Origin: Aphrocallistes beatrix
Lineage: Eukaryota; Porifera; Hexactinellida; Sceptrulophora; Aphrocallistidae
Assembly (NCBI GenBank): GCA_963281255.1
Contig: OY725491.1
Coordinates: 248,001 to 312,000 of the forward strand
Length of the DNA: 64,000 bases
Direction: 5' to 3'
The notes under the pieces are model-generated. The model did no database searches. It was not told the DNA's origin and was given only the letters and a program-made list of their open reading frames with translations. The position numbers and the translations under genes were made by a program. This document shows, piece by piece, positions 1 to 10,628 of the stretch. How positions within the stretch are numbered: the stretch's first letter is position 1; each line of letters begins with the position of its first letter.

Positions 1-489
1 CCAGGCAGAGATCTGGAATAGGCATATACTGTCCTCAGAATAGACCCCAGCTAAATATAGGATCCCTGGTAGCAGTCTTGGTTCCATATCCTTGTGGTTC
101 CATTTGGAACTATCTTGTTCTGTGATGTTCTGGGCTTTTAATAACCGGAACCAAATCTCCCTGCAAATATCACGAAATTTCCCTTTTCGCACCTTCCCTT
201 CCGATTCTAACCAATCAATTTGCTCCTTCAAAAGCGCTTGCATTATAGTGCACTTTTCAAAAGTAACTTTTTGCAGATATTCAACAGTATTCGCTTTTAA
301 GTGTGCTTTCTTCTGTCGTATCTTACGTCCCTTGTGGATTTTAACCCCAACCACATTGAAATCGTCTATTTGAAAGTCTTGTGTCTCTTGGGATTGCGTC
401 TGACATTGGTTGCAGTAGTACAGTCCATGGTCCAGTGTGAACTCTTTGCCGCCACATTGAGTGCAACCAGGTGGGTTGGCCTTAGACAT
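1..489 (-). CDS. TAF1B: TAF1B/Rrn7-like RNA polymerase I factor, 5' end only
   Basis: Open frame on minus from the ATG at 489 to the window edge without a stop. The N-terminus (MSKANPPGCTQCGGKEFTLD) has the zinc-ribbon pattern CxxCG-x14-CxxC (CTQCGG then YYCNQCQT) that opens TAF1B and yeast Rrn7. A helical region follows (VEYLQKVTFEKC to FRDICREIWFRLL), aligning by eye with the family's early cyclin-fold region. In other animals this protein belongs to SL1/TIF-IB, which recruits RNA polymerase I to the rRNA promoter. No intron is needed in the visible 163 codons. Overlapping plus-strand frames are shadows. The remainder lies left of the window. Identification is by motif and family knowledge only. 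Confidence 0.72.
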   Translation of the reverse strand, partial: MSKANPPGCTQCGGKEFTLDHGLYYCNQCQTQSQETQDFQIDDFNVVGVKIHKGRKIRQKKAHLKANTVEYLQKVTFEKCTIMQALLKEQIDWLESEGKVRKGKFRDICREIWFRLLKAQNITEQDSSKWNHKDMEPRLLPGILYLAGVYSEDSICLFQISAW

Positions 490-600
490 CGCACCCTATG
501 GCTATATTTAGTAATGTAAACAAGTGGGAGGAGTGTGGTTCTCTTTGAACCAATCAAACGTTTTAGTTTGCTATGTCTTGAATATTGACAAACTTAAATA

Positions 601-774
601 CAGTCAGGATCGCTTATTGTGAACCACCAGGGGACCAAAAAATCTGTTCATAATAGAGATACTTCAAATTAAGCGAATTTGATTCAATACAAATCCTATC
701 TAAAAAATGAAATTTGGACCAGGAGGTTAGTTCATAATAAACGAATGTTCATATTAAGCGACCCACCCTGACTG
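601..774. repeat. pogo-like MITE
   Basis: Ends CAGTCAGGATCGCTTA and TAAGCGACCCACCCTGACTG are near-inverted repeats flanked by TA on both sides. No coding capacity. Apart from this and the two repeats that follow, 490-2545 holds nothing recognisable. Confidence 0.75.
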
Positions 775-974
775 TACCTTTTTTCTGTAACTGATTTTCG
801 GGAGAACTAGAAAGTGAGATTAATAAATTCAGCCCCAAATGTTAAAATATTGGCTCACTGAGTTACTACACGAATTTCGATCCTATAGTCACGACGATTT
901 TGTGTAACTTTATGTCTTTCTGCTTACTTATATCTGTTTGAAGATTAAAATAGAACTTTTTGGACATACGTACC

Positions 975-1165
975 TAATTTACGAAATGGAACGGAACCGG
1001 GAAATCTGAGTGCATAATTTACAGAACTTAATGGAACCATTCCGGGAAATCTAAGTACATAATTTACAGAACTTGATGGAACGGTTCCGGGAAATCTGAG
1101 TACATAATTTACAGAACTTGATGGAACGGTTCTGGAATTTTAAAAGCCTAATTTACGGAATATTC
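975..1165. repeat. 45-bp tandem repeat, about 3.5 units
   Basis: The unit GGAACGGTTCCGGGAAATCT plus a tail containing ATAATTTACAGAACTTGAT repeats at about 1033, 1079 and 1124, with a diverged copy at 983. The outer parts (CCTAATTTACG and CCGTAAATTA) look inverted, so the array may sit inside a small palindromic element. Confidence 0.7.
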
Positions 1166-1574
1166 CGTAAATTATAGTCCAACTTTTTGCTTCAACTATC
1201 CTTATCGATGCCATATCAATATTATTGAGGAATTTCGGCTTTATTAAACACCTCATTGAGACACATTTTGTGATATATTTAATATTGTTGAGTGAGAACT
1301 CCTATATTTTGCCACTTGAAGAGAACCCTTATTATACCCTAATTAGGTGATGATGTCCTCATACTTTATAATGTCTTAATTCAACAATTGAGAGAACATT
1401 ATTGTAAATTTGGATGTTAATTCTAGCTACCAAGATATGCATAACCGTCTGGTTCCCTCCAGCATAGCAACGATCCCGAATTTTTTAAAATGTCCACACC
1501 TTTTCACACAAAAGGTGTTGAACCGTGCTTAGCCAATCAGAATCCAGGAATTTAACATTACAGTTGACTGAGTA

Positions 1575-2306
1575 GAATATGAAAAATGTCCAGTTACAGC
1601 GTGAAGACTAACTAACTGTGAGATCAGTGAGTTTGTTGGAACTGGAGAATAGTATAACTTCAAGCGCTTTAATTAAGACGTTTTGCAATCGTATTGACAG
1701 ATAGAAGATTAAAAACGCCGGTCGACAGACAGATAGTACAGCTGCCTATGTGATGAGAAGATGGATGGAAAATATAAACAGATTATATACGTGGAAAATA
1801 TTCATGTTCCACACAGTGGAATACTCCCATGGAACCGATGATGGGTATTGGGGGGGGAGACCTAGGTTTGGAGACCACCCCATCTCCAAACCTAAGCCTC
1901 CCCCCAGCATAGGCGCCGAACCCGCTAGACTCGAAGGTGGCCATAGACGCAATACAAAATTTACGGTCGAGCCCCCTGGAACCCCGAAATTGTCCTCAGA
2001 TTTCGAAATGTTCGGAGCCCCTGCCCCCCAATACCCATCATCGGTTCCATGGGAGTATTCCACTGTGTGGAACATGAATATTTTCCACGTATATAATCTG
2101 TTTATATTTCACATCCATATTCTCTTCACATAGGCAGCTGTACTATCTGTCTGTCGACCGGCGTTTTTAATCTTCTATCTGTCAATACGATTTCAAAACG
2201 TATAATTAAAGCCCGATTAAAGTTATACTATTCACCAGTTCCAACAAATTCACTGATCTCACAGTTAGTTAGTCTTCACGTTATTATTGGACATTTTTCA
2301 TTCTTA
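1575..2306. repeat. Foldback element with ~280-bp arms and an inserted element in the loop
   Basis: The left arm (about 1575-1852) and right arm (about 2026-2306) are inverted copies. Shared landmarks are ACGCCGGTCGACAGACAGAT against ATCTGTCTGTCGACCGGCGT, and the CACACAGTGGAATACTCCCA region. The loop holds a GC-rich insert at about 1912-2020, bounded by GGCGCC-type ends and related to 26136-26280. The two overlapping reading frames here are palindrome artefacts. Confidence 0.85.
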
Positions 2307-2545
2307 CGCTTCTAGTCCAGATAACTAAATTTAGTCCACTCATCACTTATTCAGTAATGGAAAGCCATTGGGCAGCCTAACAATAGAATTAGCGAGTGTC
2401 TGCTAATAAGATAATGTGTCGAATTGAATATCGGCGGATATAATTATAAACGTATATCCCTACGTATCTCCACCTAATTCGATCTCGAATCTGTTTAACC
2501 TTTCAAGTTGCTGACTGTATAATAGGCATATTACAAAGCTTTTAA

Positions 2546-2635
2546 ATGAGTTTGATTAGTTCTGGTTCATTTGGAACTAAGAAAAGGATGGTTCAGATTG
2601 GCCAGGAATTCCCCAACTTCGACACAGATAGTATG
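2546..2635 (+). other. Orphan exon resembling the start of a 1-Cys peroxiredoxin
   Basis: An ATG frame of 30 codons ends at a strong donor (ATG|GTGAGT). Residues 15-27 read MVQIGQEFPNFDT, the G-x3-PNF motif that begins PRDX6-type peroxiredoxins. No downstream exon with the PVCTTE catalytic motif was found before PDE4, so this is a relic, a displaced exon, or an alternative first exon of something else. The call rests on one short motif. Confidence 0.3.
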
Positions 2636-2682
2636 GTGAGTGTTTAGAAAAAAAATTCATAACGGTTCGTCGGTATTATTTG

Positions 2683-2891
2683 CATACTTGTCAACTGTCC
2701 CGTTTTTGGCGGGACGTCCCGCTTTTTTCACTCTTCTTTTCAGCTAATTTTCACGAGTGTCCCGCTTTAACATGTAATTCCCCTTTTGTACAGCTTTTTG
2801 GATCACTTGTATTATACTTTCTATTGCGTCCCGCCAGGTCCCGCAAAATTCAACGCCACGTCCCGTTTTTATAATGGCTCAAGTTGTCAGG
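2683..2891 (+). repeat. hAT-like MITE, CATACTTGCC family, copy 1
   Basis: Starts CATACTTGTCAACTGTCCCG and ends near ATGGCTCAAGTTGTC. The inside is built of GTCCCGC blocks. Other copies are at 7903, 13318 (inverted), 28180, 41452 and 43499. Confidence 0.7.
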
Positions 2892-3675
2892 AATTCATTT
2901 TAGATTATATAGTTATTCCCAGAATCTTTCTGATATGTTTTTCGTGATTATAAAGATCGTCATTATAGCGCTGATTAAAAAGCTATTAGAGCGATAAATC
3001 GGTTTATCCAATGAACGTTCAGTTTTAGCGACTATTCGTTTGTAGTGACTCCAACCTAGATATATGCATATGAAGCTGGTTTATAAAATGACGTGGAATT
3101 GAGGATTTTAAAGAAGTTATGTCTCATTAATTGCCCCCAAATGGTGCCCTGCTCTATTCGATGATATACGGTGATGTCATCTGTAAGTTGCATACTTTAT
3201 GGGCCAAAATTTTTGTATGAAGCAAAAGTTAATTATTACCTCAACGAAGATATTAATGTCTTCCTTTCATTGAGGTCATATACTGACTACCTCAGTAGCT
3301 CAATTAGTTCCATATTATAGTTCCGATTGATATCATCATTATGGTGGTTAGCAATGAATTAATCGCTGAACGACGACTCTGCGATTGAATTAGCATTAGT
3401 TGCTATATAAATTGCGAGTTTGCTATGACACTGATTCCAGTTTTAGAATTTATTTTGAGCGTCAAATGAAATGATTTGTAATTTTTGTGATCAAATTGCA
3501 TTTTCTATTATAATTATGAGATTAATAAATGGAGCGTATTGATTACAAATACTAAAAATAGTTAAATCTCTTCTATTTAAAGAAGGTCTTTTCTCCAAAT
3601 TCAACAATTCCAAGATATTATTTTGCAAAAAAATATTTTTTAAATCTAAAAAAGATCTGAATATTTCGCAAAAAA

Positions 3676-6600
3676 ATGTTCAAAAAGCAATCTAGTTTGA
3701 CTAATCATTTTCAGGATTTGGATGACATAGAAGTGTCCGGTATTGATAACGACACACCACTCGCTACAGCTCACCCCTCAATCAGCGTGACTGAAGATAC
3801 CGAAAGTTACAGATCCCTGACACCTGATTTCACACCTAGTTACAGCACACAGGACAGTATCACCGTTGGAATGGACGATGGTAGAAGGCCGCTTAGTGTC
3901 TCAGAATTGAGAGATTATAGACCGAAGCCACCCCCTCGGTCTCAAACCATGGACGAAAGAAGTAGATACAGGAAGAAAGGTGAGTTCTAGTTTATGTCAC
4001 CTCAAGTTTCATACAATCTTTAGCCATGATCTCAACTTATAAGCCAGCGGTTTTCAATCTTTTTGGAGCTGTAGACCCCCTGTAGCAATTACTCCTATAT
4101 TCTGTAGACCCCTTCCTCTACTGTAATATAAAATTTCGATCCTGTAGACCCCCCTGATATCTTCTGTGGACCACTAAGGGGTCCATTAACCCCAGGTTGG
4201 GAACCACTTTTCTAAACTATAGTAGCTTAGTCGGCAAATTAATACTATTGCAGTTTAGTTCCATTTTCAGTTCCGATTCTGAAATGTTTCCAATTCTATT
4301 TATACTTTTTCAATCCTGTCATTCTCTGACCAATAGTTTCATAGTGTATTGTACTCCTGGATTTCATTGTGTGATGTCATGTCAGGAGTCAATGAATGCA
4401 TTCTGTTTGTTGGGAGTTGGAAAACGATTGGTCACAGCTCGCACAACAGAATGACAGGTGTTCCAAGTTTGTTATATGTATATAAATCCAAAAATTAACA
4501 AAAATCATTTTTGAATATTTAATATACAAGACTACTAGACAGACTTTATAGTTCTATCTTTATACCTTTTCAATTTAAATATTTAAAATACACTAAAATC
4601 GGACAATACACAAACTAAATAATTAAACTCGTGGGGTCTGCTATTGTAACAGAATTGCCGAGTATTGGGATCGTGGTTAGGCTATTATCAAGCTAGGCTT
4701 CTAGGAATAATAATCTCTAACTGAAATATTGACGTAAATCTGTATAGGAATTCAGAGGCATTGAAATAAGTTCCATATTGTTTCCATAACTCCATTTCTG
4801 GGGAGAGATTCGATTGGTAAAGATTTGTGTCGTATATAAATTTAATTTAAAATTGTGAACAGCAATTATGGAAGCAATCGTTGGGAAAATTAAACAGAAT
4901 GGATCCCGCTCAAAAAGCGCAGGTTTATTTTACATATTTTTACACCTTTATTTATTTAAATAATTGGAAGTAGAGATAGATAAACAAAATGGGGATCCTT
5001 TCCCTTCAATTAACAAAGATTTGTTATTCTATAAAAATTGGAACTATAAACAGTTCCATTCTATTTGGGCAAAAACAGAAAAATAACAATCAACTCTAGA
5101 TTATTGTCAAGGCTTTTAAGTTGATTTTCAAAATATCAAATTTGATTCGGTTTCTAATTATAGGCCAAATATTTTATAGCAATATCTCCCCTAACTCTAA
5201 CAGAGAAATCGAAACTATGAGAATCATATATATATATAGGTAATGCGGAAATGGTTCGACTTTTCGAAAAAGGAAATAGTTCGAATTGCGGATTTTGGAA
5301 ATAGTTCGACTTTTTATCATGAGGATTAATGGTGGGTTTTTTTCGAACTATTTCCTTTTTTGGAAAGTCGAACTATTTCCACCATACCACATATATATAT
5401 ATATATATAATTAAACTGGAACTATCTGTCTAGACCACCCACACTTCTCCATCAAGATGTCTCCTCAGTACAGCAAGAAGAGAATGTCATTTCTCTACAA
5501 ACCACAAATGGAGTTCGCCACTGTCAACTCACGATCCCAGTCACTCGCCTCCAACTCTTCATTCCACTCTGCCATCTACGACAACATTTTGACACCTTTT
5601 GCTCGAGTGGTTATGCATATGAAGAACATTCGAGACAACTTGATGAAGTTAGAGAAGAATTTAGAAGTTGTTGAACCAGATGTTGTGGATAACAACGAAG
5701 CCTCGAGGATGCAAGTTAACAACCAATTTCTACTCAACAATTCGTTACAGAAAATTGAAGATTGCCTGGAGATAGTTGAATCTCTGGAATCTGGCAAGAG
5801 TATTGGAGAGTCAGCTGGTAAGAAATACGACACAATTATAGACATTATTCTAAATATAGATGTCTAATTATATCCCTCCATAGGTGACAAATTCCGTCAG
5901 ATCCTACAGCTGGAGTTGCAGCATATGGCGCCTAGTCCCGCCAACGCCAGAGTGGCAGAGTGGGTGGTGTCTGAGTTTGTTGAGCAAGATAACGACATAA
6001 ACGGGTTCCTCTCAGATAACTGTGACCTCGATACGTCTATGTATCAGATCTGCCCCATCGAACAGAATGAGAGAAAACTCTCTGGACTCACAAACTCGAT
6101 AAGCGCTTCTGCTGAATTAATCTCCAAGAAACGAGTCTCCATTCCTAAACAGATCCCGAGCAAATCTGATATTCGATCCAACACCGAGCTACTCTCCTAC
6201 CTTCGTGAGAACGTGTGCAATTGGAATGTGGATATATTTAGAATCGATCAGCTGTCACAGGGTTACCCGTTGCTAGCATGTGCTTACGTAACAATGGAAG
6301 CTCACGACATTTTCAAGCGATGCAAGATCGACGAGAATTCTTTCATCAATTACATCACAGACGTTGAGAACGCATACCGAGATAATCCCTACCACAATGG
6401 GCTCCACGCGGCCGATGTGGTGTTAAATGCCAACATCCTGTTGTCATGCGACAACTTGGAATGTGTCCTCCAAGACTGGATGGTGATTGGTCTAATTATA
6501 GCCGCCGCCATTCATGACTGCGACCACCCAGGGAGAAGTAACAAGTTTTTAATAAACTCTAAGAATGACCTAGCTCTAGTCTACAATGACGAATCAGTGC

Positions 6601-7211
6601 TGGAGAACCATCATTGCGCAACTGGCTTCAAACTACTACAGAAGTCTAAAAATAACATATTCGCTAATTTTAGTAACAAAGCCTACATGATGATTCGTCG
6701 GCTCATCATTGAGTTAGTCCTGGCTACAGACATGAGTAAGCATCTCATCATAATCGGAAAACTCAAGACTACGATCGAATCTTTCAAGATTAGAGAGAGA
6801 GAAGAAGTTGAGATGAGTTCTTCAAACTTAACGGACATTTTACACGCGTTACTGCACTGTGCTGACCTTGGTAACCCAGCCAAACCACGTGACATAGCAA
6901 TCCAGTGGTCTCGTCGTCTGGAAGAGGAGTGCTATAGGCAGGGAGACGAGGAGAGGAAGCTAGGCTTTGAGATCAGTCACATGTGTGATCGGCAGAATCC
7001 GATTTTCGAGAAGAACCAATATTCCTTCCTAACCTTTGTCGCTCTCCCACTCTGGGAATCTTGGGCAGAATTGGTGTATCCTCACGCCACAATAATGATT
7101 GATCATCTATTGGCCAATAGAGAGTACTGGGAGTCTGAACAGCCAGTTAGTCCTACTGAAAACGAAAACGAAAACGGGAACGACTTAACTATTTCTGGAA
7201 CAGACGACTAA
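3676..7211 (+). CDS. PDE4: cAMP phosphodiesterase, PDE4 family, three exons
   Basis: Hydrolyses cAMP to AMP. Proposed exons are 3676-3979, 5434-5817 and 5884-7211, 671 residues in all. The last junction (66-bp intron) is secure because ESAG|DKFRQ continues the UCR2 match. The first junction (phase 1, acceptor TCTAG at 5431-5433) is frame-compatible but less certain, and a short form could start at the ATG at 5457. Exon 2 carries UCR1 (RMSFLY, LTPFARV), and exons 2-3 carry UCR2. The catalytic domain has HNGLHAADVV, the metal motif HDCDHPG, ENHH, HCADLGNPAKP, and the invariant glutamine region EKNQYSF. UCR1/UCR2 mark PDE4 among PDE families and in vertebrates mediate PKA control. Exon 1 is Ser/Thr/Pro-rich, as in PDE4 N-termini. 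The acidic tail NENENENGND is simple. Confidence 0.9.
4045..4208 (+). repeat. hAT-like MITE in PDE4 intron 1
   Basis: Starts CAGCGGTTTTCAATC and ends GGTTGGGAACCACT, the usual termini of CAGNGGTTC-type hAT elements. The interior carries several GTAGACCCC blocks. Relatives are at 22687 (inverted) and 56033. Confidence 0.75.
4868..4922 (+). other. Possible alternative PDE4 first exon
   Basis: ATG frame MEAIVGKIKQNGSRSKSA ends in phase 1 at a GT (GCAG|GTTTAT). That is the phase needed to join the PDE4 exon at 5434. PDE4 genes commonly have several first exons, but the donor is weak and nothing else supports this one. Confidence 0.2.
5239..5388. repeat. Palindromic MITE, GGTAATGCGG family, copy 1
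   Basis: Inverted termini GGTAATGCGGAAATGGTTCG and GAACTATTTCCACCATACC, with repeated TTCGAACTATTTCC-type blocks inside. It sits in a (TA)n tract just upstream of PDE4 exon 2. A second copy is at 16677-16984. Confidence 0.75.
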
Positions 7212-7223
7212 TAATTGTACTGT

Positions 7224-7333
7224 TTTGTTGTTTGTTTGTTTGTTTGTTTGTTTGTTTGTTTGTTTGTTTGTTTGTTTGTTTGTTTGTTTGTTTGTTTGTT
7301 TGTTTGTTTGTTTGTTTATTTGTTTGTTTGTAC
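7224..7333 (+). repeat. (TTTG)n microsatellite
   Basis: About 26 near-perfect TTTG units starting right after the PDE4 stop, probably in its 3' untranslated region. Confidence 0.95.
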
Positions 7334-7479
7334 TGTTATTGACAAGCTCCTAGGTTGTTTTATTATCATTGGCTAGGATGTATACATTTGAAGGTTTGTG
7401 TTCTTGTCGGTATTAATATTGTTCTGTGTGTCCTAAATGATTACTCCCAAACCATCAATTTTATCTGTCACTGAATATA

Positions 7480-7757
7480 CAGTCGAGTCCGCTTAATAGG
7501 GCCACATCCAGGCTTTCATCCATGCGTACTGGGCGCGCCTAGAGTCGCGTATTTGACCCATGGATCATAATTAGGCGTATGACTTCGGAAAGCTGGATGA
7601 AACCCTGGTCACATCGGTCAGAGGACATTTTGCCCCGATTAAGCGGAGAACTCTATTAACCGAAAATATTTTATATTAGCTTCTATGTGTGAGAGCTATT
7701 CTGGTCCTGCCAAAAGTGTCCCGATTAAGCAGTGACCCTATTAAGCGGAGTCGACTG
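7480..7757. repeat. pogo-like MITE, CAGTCGACTCCGC family, carrying a nested insert
   Basis: TA-flanked, with termini CAGTCGAGTCCGCTTAATAG and CTATTAAGCGGAGTCGACTG, as in Tigger/pogo elements. It is interrupted at 7509-7617 by a small hAT-like element. First of twelve near-full copies. Confidence 0.9.
7509..7617. repeat. hAT-like MITE nested in the pogo MITE
   Basis: Termini CAGGCTTTCATCCA and TGGATGAAACCCTG. Flanked by an 8-bp target duplication with one difference (GCCACATC / GTCACATC), exactly the pogo-element sequence it split. Confidence 0.85.
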
Positions 7758-7902
7758 TACGTAGTATTAAGAGCACATTTCTGAATTTACCTGGGACTCT
7801 GGTTTTAAAATTAAACTCCAGATTTCTACGGTGACTCTTAAAGTAGCGGAGAAATGGAAAATATGACCAAATCTCAAAAATTTTGAATTTCGCATCAATT
7901 TG

Positions 7903-8107
7903 CATGTTGCCAACTGTCCAGTTTTTGGCGGGATTTCCTGCTTTTTTCGTTCCTCTGTTGAGTTAATTTCACAAGTGTCCCGTGTTTACATGAATTTCTC
8001 CCTTATCTCCCGCTTTTTAGATTAAATGTGTAATACTTCCCACTACGTCCCGCCATGTCCCACGAAATTCAACACCGCTCCTCTGTTATAATGGCTCAAG
8101 TTGCCAT
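7903..8107 (+). repeat. hAT-like MITE, CATACTTGCC family, copy 2
   Basis: Diverged copy (CATGTTGCCAACTGTCC to ATGGCTCAAGTTGCCATG) ending about 70 bp before the COX17 start, so it borders or forms part of that promoter. Confidence 0.7.
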
Positions 8108-8181
8108 GTATGGAATTAACTTAATTGATCGTTTACTTCCGTAGTCTTATTAATAACAGTGTCTGTACTTAGATAGCAACC

Positions 8182-8379
8182 ATGGATTCTTCGGAGAAAA
8201 ACTGCGACAGTAACAACTTCGTCACTACGCCAGAAGGGAAGAAACTCAAGATCTGCTGCGCTTGTCCCGACACGCGTGAAGTGCGTGACGAGTGCGTGAT
8301 CAGGAATGGACAGGAGAACTGTGCCTCAGCCATTCAAGATCACATTCTATGCCTCAGAAAGCTAGGATTCAACATTTGA
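8182..8379 (+). CDS. COX17: COX17 cytochrome c oxidase copper chaperone
   Basis: Complete intronless 65-residue frame with a favourable start context (CAACCATGG). The core KICCACPDTREVRDECVIRN has the copper-binding CCxC motif and the first half of the twin CX9C fold. The end AIQDHILCLRKLGFNI matches the invariant COX17 C-terminus. It acts in the mitochondrial intermembrane space, passing Cu(I) to SCO1 and COX11 for complex IV assembly. It enters mitochondria by the Mia40 route, so no presequence is expected and none is present. The usual length of about 63-70 residues fits. Confidence 0.95.
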   Translation: MDSSEKNCDSNNFVTTPEGKKLKICCACPDTREVRDECVIRNGQENCASAIQDHILCLRKLGFNI

Positions 8380-8586
8380 AGTATCGTCTATTATTAGTAC
8401 CAATTCTATTTTCGTTACGGGTGTTATTTTAGTAACAGAATCATTGTATAAGCCTTGGATGGCGCTTAAGCGACTAAAATAGTATCATGCTTCTAAAAAT
8501 AGTTTACTATAAATCCTTGAGTCTCAAATATGAATTTCAGGTCTCGAGCAAATTCATTCAAAGTTCAATCATCGAGTTTCCTTCAA

Positions 8587-8700
8587 ACTCGTTGGCGCTA
8601 GATTTTTGCAAACTCATTTCTGGCTAAGTCATTTTGGGCGGGGAAACCTTAGAAATGTGGGGTCTTTGCTATAAATAGAAATGACCCCAGGTAATTTAAG
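8587..8700 (+). repeat. GGGCGGGG/CTATAAATAG dispersed repeat, copy 1
   Basis: About 110 bp: GCTAGATTTTTGC, AACTCATTTC, GGGCGGGGAAACC, then CTATAAATAGAAATGACCCC. At least ten copies occur in the window. The flanking intergenic DNA 8701-8809 shows nothing else. Confidence 0.8.
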
Positions 8701-8809
8701 GGATGGTTGAAATCAAGGATTGGTTCTCTCGTATTAGCGAATTTTAAGTTTGCTGTTAATTGGAAACTATTTCAGCTCCATCCAAATCTATATTTAGCTA
8801 CCGCATATA

Positions 8810-9288
8810 CACCAACCGGACAAAAATATTTCAACACTTGATTCTTTCTCGTACAAATAATTCTAAATCGTATTTTTTCACGAAGGGCAATACGTTCAAA
8901 TTCAAAGAGATACTAAGAATCTGATTTCAGATTCGAAATCTACACATTCGAATTAGTCATAGTTGAACATAACTAATAAATTACTCAACTCATTGAACAA
9001 TCTTATCAGTCTGAGCCCACCATAGGTAATTCATTGCCATCAGGTTTAGTGGTCAAAATGGGTGTGTGTGGCATAAGGTGGCACTGATTGACAATTACAA
9101 AAAGTTAGGAATGAATAATTAATTAGAAAAATTAACCTGTGACTAATTTGAATGCGTATTATTCGAATCTGGAATCCTATTAGCTGTATCCCATACCGTT
9201 TAGAAGTAACCTCTTCATGAATAGACACATTTTAGTATTATTTGTATGGGAAAGAATCAAGTGTTGAAATACTTTTACCCTTTTGGTG
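8810..9288. repeat. Tc1/mariner-like palindromic MITE
   Basis: TA-flanked long inverted repeat: ATATTTCAACACTTGATTCT at the left, AGAATCAAGTGTTGAAATAC at the right, with CACCAA ends. Related in design (GGCAAAAGTATTT core) to 58156 and 62324. No transposase. 9289-9424 holds nothing clear. Confidence 0.8.
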
Positions 9289-9424
9289 TATTGTCATTAT
9301 TCTCATTATTGCAATCACATCTCATTATAATACAGGTGCAGGGAATTGATTGAGTGTTCTGGTTTTCAATGCATTAATTATGTTTGTAGCCAATTATTAT
9401 AAGTCAAATCATCAGCAATGATAA

Positions 9425-9590
9425 TCACATAATGAGATAATGATTATGAAATAATGATGTGTCGCCCGCATCCCCACATAATATCTCCTTGCAGCTGAGA
9501 CTACTTTCTATTAACAGTAGTCCGATAAGAATAACGGACAGAAGTGGAAATGAATCTGGGTAGCCAATATTTCCATCTGGACCCCCCACT
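9425..9590 (-). other. Candidate last exon of the ADAM/TSP1 gene
   Basis: The last sure exon of the large minus gene (to 10629) ends in phase 2 at a strong GTAAGT donor. Here an acceptor (TCTGCAAACAG at 9601-9591) opens a frame in exactly that phase for 54 codons to a TGA. It contains a hydrophobic run, PLLSVILIGLLLI, which could be a short membrane or GPI-type segment. If unused, the gene ends at a TAA overlapping that donor. Phase and hydrophobicity are the only support. Confidence 0.3.
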
Positions 9591-10270
9591 CTGTTTGCAG
9601 ACAGTCATTTGTGTCTCAGCAACAATTTGATCTAGGTCCAATTCCTTTTTTGTGATGAGATATTTAATAATTTGAAAATTGAACAAACTCATTGATATTA
9701 TTGGCTTAAATCTGACTTATCAGCTCACACTGATACTAAATATAGCACATAACTTAGTTCCAATTGGAACTAAGGGTTATTCCGCACACATCTGCCTGAG
9801 TCGTAAACGCATCCGAAATTAATTTCAGATAAATCGAACTTCAAATTCGATAATTCCAAAATGCGAGAAGCGTTGCAGTAGAGTTTTCTATTTATACTCG
9901 TCACCAACTCAGTTTCAGTTCCACATTGAGGCGCCAAATTGACTGGGTCTTTCCATATATAGCACTGACTGGATCTAAATTTAGAATTAGTTTATTATAC
10001 ATTTAATTTATAACTTATTCTATTTGATAGTCCAAAATGACTCAACTGGAAATGAGTAGCAAATTCATAGTCCAACTCGGTTAAGGTAGTGAGAATATCA
10101 CGTTATAGAAATATCATTCAACATTACAAAAAATATTGAAATTTTTGGTAAAAAAGTCGCCCCCCATGGAGTATTTGAGTTTCACACAACTTTGTGCAAA
10201 TTTGGATTTTAACAATTTTTTAATATTGGTTCCTTTGACGTGATTATCCATGGTTATAATTTTCCTCTTA

Positions 10271-10382
10271 AATGCGCTAGATTTTTGCTAACTCATTTCT
10301 GATTAATTCATCTGGGCGGGGAAACCTTAGAAGTGTGGAGTCTTTGCTATAAATAGAAATCACCCCAAGTAATTTAAAGGAT
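10271..10382 (+). repeat. GGGCGGGG/CTATAAATAG dispersed repeat, copy 2
   Basis: Same block order as the copy at 8587. A sequence just before it (TTGGTTCCTTTGACGTGATT at about 10226) recurs at about 10570, so the repeat and the pogo-like element at 10393 sit between direct repeats of about 36 bp. Confidence 0.75.
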
Positions 10383-10392
10383 AATATATATA

Positions 10393-10559
10393 CAGTAGAA
10401 CTCAGTTAATACGTACCCCTCCGGGAAGCGGAAAAAAGTACGTACTAATCGAGTTGATATTACATAGGAATCTATATAATAAATGAATTCTGGTTCAGAG
10501 AAATGAGCACGTACTAAGCCGAAGTACGTCTTATCCCGAGTACTAACCGAGTTCTACTG
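10393..10559. repeat. pogo-like MITE, CAGTAGAACTCAG family, copy 1
   Basis: TA-flanked, with ends CAGTAGAACTCAGTTAATAC and ACTAACCGAGTTCTACTG. A second copy is at 60740-60911. Confidence 0.85.
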
Positions 10560-10628
10560 TATATTAATATTGGTTCCTTTGACGTGATTATCCATGGTTA
10601 CAAGTTAATTAATTAAATTAGAACTTAC

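Noticed and set aside
1746-2133. Two overlapping frames on opposite strands of about 110-127 codons
   Set aside because: Both read across the foldback palindrome and its loop insert, and no protein motif is present.
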